DNA of 45,132 nt, taken from NCBI GenBank assembly GCA_026987025.1, contig JALSNJ010000014.1, forward strand, positions 1-45,132, read 5' to 3'. The notes below the pieces were generated by a model. It was not told the origin of the DNA. It ran no database searches and saw nothing but the letters and a program-made list of their open reading frames with translations. Below, in pieces: positions 40,381 through 45,132 of this stretch. The stretch comes from Candidatus Aminicenantota bacterium. Lineage in GTDB: Bacteria > Acidobacteriota > Aminicenantia > S016-38. Position 1 is the stretch's first letter. Each line of letters starts with the position of its first letter. Position numbers and translations under genes: made by a program.

Positions 40381-41192
40381 AACTCACCTCCCTCAATTTC
40401 TTTCAGGATATCCTCCACAGCCCTGGCCCAGCCCCGGGCTGCTTTCTCTTCATAGGCTCTAAGCCTGGGTATTTCTCTCTTCATTTCCCGGAGGCTGTCC
40501 GGGGTGGCTGAAACCAAAACTGGAACCTGGGCCATTTTGAGCATCTCCAGGTCGTTGGGGCTGTCCCCCAGGGCTATTATAAGGTAGTCCTCAAGACCCG
40601 AAGCCTTAAGCACCTGGCCCAGGGCAGAAGCCTTGCTGTGGTCCCCGGTGAGATGATAGAAAATTCCACCCTTCTGTAGCCTCAACCCCTTAGCCCTGGC
40701 TTCCCTTTCCAGTAAAGGAACCACGCCTTCGTCCTCCGGAAGGAAGGGAATGTCCCAATCCCTTCTTCTGGCCAGAAGGGCCAGATGAGGGGGTAGCCCG
40801 GTAAGCTTCGCCACCTCCTCCACGGACATGGTGTGGAGGAAGGAAAACCTTGCTCCGTGCTTTCTTGAGAACTCCTCCATGAAATTCAATAACTCCTCAA
40901 AGGGCACCCCCAGGGGGATTTCGTAAAACTCCCCTTCAAAGAAGGGTTCCTTTCCCTGACTCAGGTAAAAAGCCCTGGGTATGTAGGCCGCCCCACCGTT
41001 TTCCACCACAAAGGGATAATCTATGCCCAGGAGTTTTTGAAAATGGAGGGTCTCCCCTATGGTTTTGCTGGTGGCAATTATAAGGGGAACCGACCTCTCC
41101 TTCAGTTTCCTGAGCGTGCCTTCGGCAGCTTCAAAGCCGTAGTTTTCGTCCAGAAGGGTGTTGTCCAGGTCCGTAATTATCAAAAACCTCAC
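40353..41192 (-). CDS. gpgP: Glucosyl/mannosyl-3-phosphoglycerate phosphatase (HAD, MPGP type)
   Basis: The 279-residue HAD phosphatase removes the phosphate to give glucosylglycerate or mannosylglycerate, a compatible solute that protects proteins against heat and salt. Motif I is TDLDNTLLD (7-15), motif II IIATSK (about 38-43), and the Cof-type cap contains FVVENGGAAYIPR. Motif III/IV are THE late Lys in GDHSKASALG and GDSPNDLEML. It belongs to the MPGP/YedP branch, and its gene immediately precedes gpgS in the transcription direction. It starts with GTG, 6 bases after a TAAAAT box, with no ribosome site. Whether it favours gluco- or manno-substrates is not visible. Confidence 0.88.
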   Translation of the reverse strand: MRFLIITDLDNTLLDENYGFEAAEGTLRKLKERSVPLIIATSKTIGETLHFQKLLGIDYPFVVENGGAAYIPRAFYLSQGKEPFFEGEFYEIPLGVPFEELLNFMEEFSRKHGARFSFLHTMSVEEVAKLTGLPPHLALLARRRDWDIPFLPEDEGVVPLLEREARAKGLRLQKGGIFYHLTGDHSKASALGQVLKASGLEDYLIIALGDSPNDLEMLKMAQVPVLVSATPDSLREMKREIPRLRAYEEKAARGWARAVEDILKEIEGGELWQTFIRQG

Positions 41193-41198
41193 TGAAAT

Positions 41199-41227
41199 AT
41201 TTTAGCCCACGGAAACCTCAGCCTCAA
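41199..41227 (-). promoter_or_regulatory. gpgP-gpgS promoter, leaderless type
   Basis: TTGAGG (41227-41222), 17 bases, TAAAAT (41204-41199) on the minus strand. The GTG at 41192 lies 6 bases beyond, so transcription should start on the initiation codon. Confidence 0.6.
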
Positions 41228-41253
41228 GACTTCCTTGCAAAATTAAGGAGAAA

Positions 41254-43578
41254 ATGTTAAAAATTACCTCCATGAAGAAAAGCCTTTTTTTCGCCGTCTC
41301 CTTCCTGAGCGCCTCGGCTATTCTCACTGAAATAGCTCTTACCAAGATTTTCTCGGTGCTTTTCTTCCACCAGTTCGCCTTCCTTATAATCAGCATCGCT
41401 CTGCTGGGATACGCAGCCTCAGGGGTTTACCTTTCCATCAAGGGAAACTACGAAAGATTCTACAGAAAGCTTCACCTTTACGCCCTTTCCATGGGGGTAT
41501 CCCTCCTTCTGGTGTTCAAATTGGTGCTTCTCATTCCCCTAAATTTTTCCGCCCTCCCCCGGCCAAGGCAAATCCTTTACCTGCTTCTTTACCTTTTATT
41601 GCTTACAGTTCCCTTTTTCCTTACCGGGACCCTCCTTTCCCTGATCTTCTCCATGATAACCGAAAGGGCCAACAAGCTTTATTTTTACGACCTGATGGGG
41701 GCAGCTGCAGGGGGGGTCATTTTCGGATTTGGGGTTTCCTTTTTGGGAGGCCAGGGAATCATCGTTCTGGCGGCCGCCCTGGCGGTGGTGGCGGCAATAA
41801 TCCTGGAGGGAAGGTTAAACTGGAATCTGGCCCTGGTCTTGGCAATAACCCTGACGCTTATTCCTCTATCCTCCAAGGTTTTCCGTTTCCATTATTCCAT
41901 GGCCAAGAGGAACTATCTGGCCACCTTGAACAGGATAGAGTTTTCCCGCTGGAGCCCTATATTCAAAATAGATGTGGCCAGGTACTCCAGGCTTTCCAAA
42001 ATAATATGGATAGATGCAGGGACCAACCAGTCCTTTATGACCCACTACCCCAAGGACCTCAGATACGACCAGAACATTCCCCGCAGGGCAAGGCTAAGGG
42101 ATGTGGCCATTCCATACATAATAAACCCCGGGGGAACATATCTGATAATAGGTCCCGCGGGGGGAACAGAGGTTTTCGTGGCCCTGACCTATCTTCCGAA
42201 GCTTATTCACGCCGTGGAACTGGATCCGGTCATAGTGGATGTGGTCAAGAACCGCTATTCGGCCTTCCTGGGCCACCTTTACGGTAACAGGAGGGTAAGG
42301 TTAATAAACGACGAAGGCAGGAGCTTCCTCAAGAGGTCAAAGTTAAAATACGATGTGATCCAGGAAGTAAACAACTGCACTCCCGCGGCCATAGCCTCAG
42401 GGGTATTAAACTTCTCCGAATCCTACATCCTGACCCTGGAGGCCTTTGAAAACTACTGGGACCACCTGACACCCAGGGGCCTGGTGGCCATCCATGTCTG
42501 GGGCTCCCCCAGGCTGGTGGCCATAGCCAAGGCCCTTCTTGAGAAAAAAGGCGTGGAAAGGCCCCAAAACCACATAGTGGTGGTGGGGAGCGGGCTTTTG
42601 AGAAACCTGTTCATGGTCAGAAAAAGCGAATTCAGCGAGGAGGATATAGAGAAAATAGAAGAACAGATGGCCTGGGTCAATTCCCATTCCAAAAGCAAGG
42701 TGAAGATGCGGCCCATATACCTTCCCCACAGGAAAAATCCTGAAAGCCTGGAGAAGCTCGTTTTAGAAAAGGGGGTGAAAGAGGTGCATCGCCTAACCGC
42801 TCTGGAGCTTTCTCCTCCCACGGACAACCGCCCCTTCTTCTATCAGTTCCTCTCGCCCTTCCGATTTAAAACCAGGGGAAAACTGGTAAGGCCCATTTTC
42901 AAAAAGGTGGTGGAGGCTTACCATCTTCACTCCACCGCCACCATCCTTTCGGTTATAGCCATACTATTCTTGCTCTCCTTCTTCCTTATCCCTTACCCCC
43001 TTTATGTTTTCCACCGCAAGGGAATAGAGGAAGAGAAGGCCTGGAGGTTTCTGCTTTTCTTTGCGGGGATAGGGCTTGCCTTTATTTTCATTGAGATAGT
43101 CTTTATCAAGAAGTTCATACTCTTTCTGGGAAATCCCGTCTACTCCATAACCATAGTGATATCTTCCCTGCTGCTCAGCGCCGGGGTAGGAAGCGCCCTT
43201 TCAAGAAATTTCTCCCCCAGGAACATAAGGGCAATAAGTTTTGTCCTTCTCCTCCTCAGCGTGGCCTACACCCTTTCGCTCACCTTCATATTTGATTATT
43301 TCCTTCACCTTTCCTTCTTCCTCCGCTTCCTCATTTCCTTCATCCTAATCTTCGCCATAGGTTTCTTCATGGGGACCATGTTCCCCATGGGCCTTAAGCT
43401 GGTAAAGAGGAGGTCAGTAAACCTGGTTCCCTGGGCATGGGGAATAAACGGGTTCTTTACCGTCATGGGCTCAGCCCTTACGGTCCTGCTGGCGGTGCTC
43501 TTTGGGTTTAACGCTGTACTGCTGCTGGCCGGAGGAATCTACTTAGTGGCAGGGCTCTGCCTTCCTTCCGGAGACTAA
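41254..43578 (+). CDS. Membrane-embedded spermidine-synthase-like protein
   Basis: The 774-residue protein has three parts. About six membrane helices (residues 10-220) lead to a cytoplasmic spermidine-synthase/methyltransferase-like Rossmann domain (about 285-430). There GTYLIIGPAGGTEVFVAL is motif I, HAVELDPVIVDVVK holds the acidic ribose-binding Glu, and DVIQEVNN replaces the usual YD-D of polyamine synthases. At least six more helices (about 565-774) follow. Such fusions are widespread but without a proven reaction. The degenerate aminopropyl site argues against a simple spermidine synthase. ATG 41254 follows AAGGAG at close spacing; ATG 41272 is an alternative. It is divergent from gpgP and its stop overlaps the opposing gene's stop. 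Confidence 0.82.
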   Translation: MLKITSMKKSLFFAVSFLSASAILTEIALTKIFSVLFFHQFAFLIISIALLGYAASGVYLSIKGNYERFYRKLHLYALSMGVSLLLVFKLVLLIPLNFSALPRPRQILYLLLYLLLLTVPFFLTGTLLSLIFSMITERANKLYFYDLMGAAAGGVIFGFGVSFLGGQGIIVLAAALAVVAAIILEGRLNWNLALVLAITLTLIPLSSKVFRFHYSMAKRNYLATLNRIEFSRWSPIFKIDVARYSRLSKIIWIDAGTNQSFMTHYPKDLRYDQNIPRRARLRDVAIPYIINPGGTYLIIGPAGGTEVFVALTYLPKLIHAVELDPVIVDVVKNRYSAFLGHLYGNRRVRLINDEGRSFLKRSKLKYDVIQEVNNCTPAAIASGVLNFSESYILTLEAFENYWDHLTPRGLVAIHVWGSPRLVAIAKALLEKKGVERPQNHIVVVGSGLLRNLFMVRKSEFSEEDIEKIEEQMAWVNSHSKSKVKMRPIYLPHRKNPESLEKLVLEKGVKEVHRLTALELSPPTDNRPFFYQFLSPFRFKTRGKLVRPIFKKVVEAYHLHSTATILSVIAILFLLSFFLIPYPLYVFHRKGIEEEKAWRFLLFFAGIGLAFIFIEIVFIKKFILFLGNPVYSITIVISSLLLSAGVGSALSRNFSPRNIRAISFVLLLLSVAYTLSLTFIFDYFLHLSFFLRFLISFILIFAIGFFMGTMFPMGLKLVKRRSVNLVPWAWGINGFFTVMGSALTVLLAVLFGFNAVLLLAGGIYLVAGLCLPSGD

Positions 43579-44405
43579 AATTTAAGCCTGTAAGCCGCCA
43601 CCGAATTGGAGAAGAAGGTGGGAACCAGGATCAATCTTTCCTCTGGAATAAAACCCAGGTCCGCAGCGTTTTTCTTCCTGGAGGCAAGGTCCACCAGCAG
43701 GTGAAAACTTCCTCCCTCCAGCAACCCCACTTTCCCCTGCCAGTCTGAGATTATAAACAGGGAATTGTGGAGAATAAGGCCGTCTATGCCCATGGGAGCT
43801 CTGGCCACCTGCTGAATGGTCCGGCTACTCACATCGCAGGCAAAAATCTTCCCGTCCCTGAAGCTGCCCACATAGAGCTTTCCGCCCCGGTAGAAGATTC
43901 CATTGGGGTTCTTTATCCTCGGGTCCTTCAGCCAGGGGACCATTTTCCCCTTCTCCAGCCTGTAGATAACGCTGTTTCCTGAGGAGCTGTCCGAAACATA
44001 GACCCTTCCCTCTTCGTCGGCTGCCACATCGTTTAAAAACTCAGCCCCTGGGGCAGGGTATTTTCCCACGATCTCACCGCTGCGGAGGTCAATTTCAACC
44101 AGCCTGTCTATGTCGCTGACATAAAGCTTTCCCCTGCTGATGGCCATGCCCTTGGGAGCATTGAGGCCTGTGGCCCAGCGAAGGGAAAGGATTTTGCCAT
44201 CCCTGGAAAGCCTGGATATAAACCCGTTTCCGTCCTTGGCCGAGGGACTTCCCCCTATGTTGGAAACATAGATAAAGCCGCCCTCAGCATCGTAAAGAAC
44301 CGACTCCGGAACGCTAAAACCCTGCGTTTCCCAAACCTTTTCAACCCTGAAATTGGCCCCAAAGACCAGAAGGGTTAAACTCAAAAGGACCGCTGCCCTT
44401 TTCAT
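43575..44405 (-). CDS. Secreted SMP-30/gluconolactonase-like beta-propeller
   Basis: The 276-residue protein has a signal peptide (AAVLLSLTLLVFGANF) and then a six-bladed propeller pattern. Repeats such as FIYVSNIGG, KLYVSDIDRLVEIDLRSGE, RVYVSDSSSGNSVIYRLEKG and KLYVGSFRDGKIFACDV can be seen. The acidic and asparagine residues of FLNDVAAD, NPNGIFY and IDGLIL are like the divalent-metal site of SMP-30/gluconolactonases, which open sugar lactones. Exported members with unknown substrate are common, so an enzymatic role is tentative. GGGAGGTG precedes the ATG and a promoter lies at 44423-44452. Confidence 0.82.
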   Translation of the reverse strand: MKRAAVLLSLTLLVFGANFRVEKVWETQGFSVPESVLYDAEGGFIYVSNIGGSPSAKDGNGFISRLSRDGKILSLRWATGLNAPKGMAISRGKLYVSDIDRLVEIDLRSGEIVGKYPAPGAEFLNDVAADEEGRVYVSDSSSGNSVIYRLEKGKMVPWLKDPRIKNPNGIFYRGGKLYVGSFRDGKIFACDVSSRTIQQVARAPMGIDGLILHNSLFIISDWQGKVGLLEGGSFHLLVDLASRKKNAADLGFIPEERLILVPTFFSNSVAAYRLKF

Positions 44406-44422
44406 GGCTCACCTCCCTCTGG

Positions 44423-44452
44423 ATTCTACCCCTGAGAACCCCCGGAAGGCAA
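44423..44452 (-). promoter_or_regulatory. Promoter of the SMP-30-like gene
   Basis: TTGCCT (44452-44447), 18 bases, TAGAAT (44428-44423) on the minus strand, followed by GGGAGGTG and the ATG at 44405. It lies in the 57-base gap after the dipeptidase gene. Confidence 0.5.
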
Positions 44453-44462
44453 ATTTTCCCTT

Positions 44463-45132
44463 TTAATGCTCCTCCTCTATCAGGTATTTCCCGGGATTTT
44501 CCTTGACCACCCGGCGAAGCCAATCCTCAGGATATCCCACGGCCTTGGGCCATCCGTCCTTTCCCTTCACATAACCATCGTTGTACTTGGCCACCAAGTA
44601 TTCCCAGAGCTTTATCCATCGGTCCAGCACAGCGTTGCCCTCCACTACGGAGTACTCGGTCAAAAATTCAATCGCCAGCCCTGGGGACCTTTTGTAGATC
44701 TCCAGGGCCGCCCTCTCCACAGCTGGTTGAAGGGAGAAAAATTTATCCTCCAATTCTTTCTGCACCTTCCTTATGTCCTTTACGGCATCGGAATACCTGC
44801 CGTAGGCATAATTGGCCACCAGGTTGAAAATCCACCAAGCAGATTTCCAGGAAAACTTCCTTATGTCCCCCAGGGTGTACCTTTCGGGAATTCTGAGGGC
44901 CGAGTCGTAAAAGGGAACATAGCAGTTGGTATATGTATCATCCGGACTATACCAGTAAACCCCTCCTATGGGGTCCGGCAAATAGTCCCTGGCCTGGGAC
45001 ACAAAGGAAAAGGCGGTTTGCTGAGTGGATATGGTCCTTTCCCATCCGTAGGTTTTTCCCTCCAGCTTCCAGGTCACAGGCCTCCAGCTATAGGGATTGT
45101 GGAAGGGACCGGCGGTTATGTCGTTCCCCTGA
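44463..45132 (-). CDS. C69-family dipeptidase, C-terminal part, cut by window edge
   Basis: The frame is open from its stop at 44463 to the window end, about 223 codons. A GTG at 45077 is internal, not the start. Conserved C69 (PepD/PipD-like) features are PVTWKLEGKTYGWERTISTQ, QTAFSFVSQARDYLPDPIGG, VYWYSPDDTYTNCYVPFY and KFSWKSAWWIFNLVANYAYG. The catalytic N-terminal cysteine lies outside the window. The family consists of N-terminal-nucleophile hydrolases that act on dipeptides or short peptides, and many are exported. The C-terminus (YLIEEEH) is short and has no anchor. Confidence 0.88.
   Translation of the reverse strand, partial: QGNDITAGPFHNPYSWRPVTWKLEGKTYGWERTISTQQTAFSFVSQARDYLPDPIGGVYWYSPDDTYTNCYVPFYDSALRIPERYTLGDIRKFSWKSAWWIFNLVANYAYGRYSDAVKDIRKVQKELEDKFFSLQPAVERAALEIYKRSPGLAIEFLTEYSVVEGNAVLDRWIKLWEYLVAKYNDGYVKGKDGWPKAVGYPEDWLRRVVKENPGKYLIEEEH

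Overview
The window suggests a thermophilic or hyperthermophilic, Gram-negative-type bacterium. The thermophily marker is a full-length reverse gyrase (12430-15837, minus strand). A glucosyl-3-phosphoglycerate synthase/phosphatase pair (39172-41192) fits, since this route makes gluco- or mannosylglycerate, solutes common in thermophiles. An outer membrane is indicated by TonB, ExbB, two ExbD proteins, a TonB-dependent receptor, an LptD-like barrel and two lipoproteins. The phylum cannot be fixed from sequence reading alone. Several proteins (the SHYST-repeat protein, the TonB style, the plug domain with a CxxC pair) recall Acidobacteriota, Aminicenantota and Bacteroidota families, which is a guess.

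Layout. 1-666: edge of a RAYT/IS200-like transposase with its GGGGACAGACCC element, then a secreted six-repeat protein. 658-4342: a hypothetical gene, polA and a YfcE-type phosphoesterase, overlapping on the minus strand. 4481-5295: an orphan ExbD with a secreted thioredoxin-like protein. 5276-7601: YitT membrane protein just behind tRNA-Phe, and an unknown helical protein. 7627-12257: a carbon monoxide dehydrogenase operon cooF-cooS-cooC-FAD/NAD oxidoreductase, which should pass CO electrons to NAD(P)+. 12430-17468: reverse gyrase divergent from a sodium/solute symporter. 17465-20992: a metal-uptake operon of DUF4198-like protein, DtxR-type repressor and a frameshifted TonB receptor, with a palindromic operator on its promoter. 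21100-23851: lipid kinase, then tonB-exbB-exbD. 23977-24924: SDR-type threonine dehydrogenase. 24921-33212: a long minus-strand run purA-rsmA-GH99-like-Mut7C-cfa-dnaG-rpoD. 33290-36542: four overlapping envelope genes including an LptD-like barrel. 36560-45132: dipeptidase PepD, an MFS transporter, gpgS/gpgP, a membrane-embedded spermidine-synthase-like protein, an SMP-30-like propeller and the C-terminal part of a C69 dipeptidase.

Two genome-wide habits stand out. First, at least nine genes that begin transcription units lack a Shine-Dalgarno sequence and instead have a TANAAT-like box ending 6-8 bases before the start codon, so their mRNAs should be leaderless. Genes with AGGAGG-type sites coexist with them. 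Second, all eight convergent gene pairs overlap at their stop codons or lie within 17 bases, leaving no room for hairpin terminators. No CRISPR array, rRNA or prophage was seen, and no stretch over 300 bases lacks a gene.
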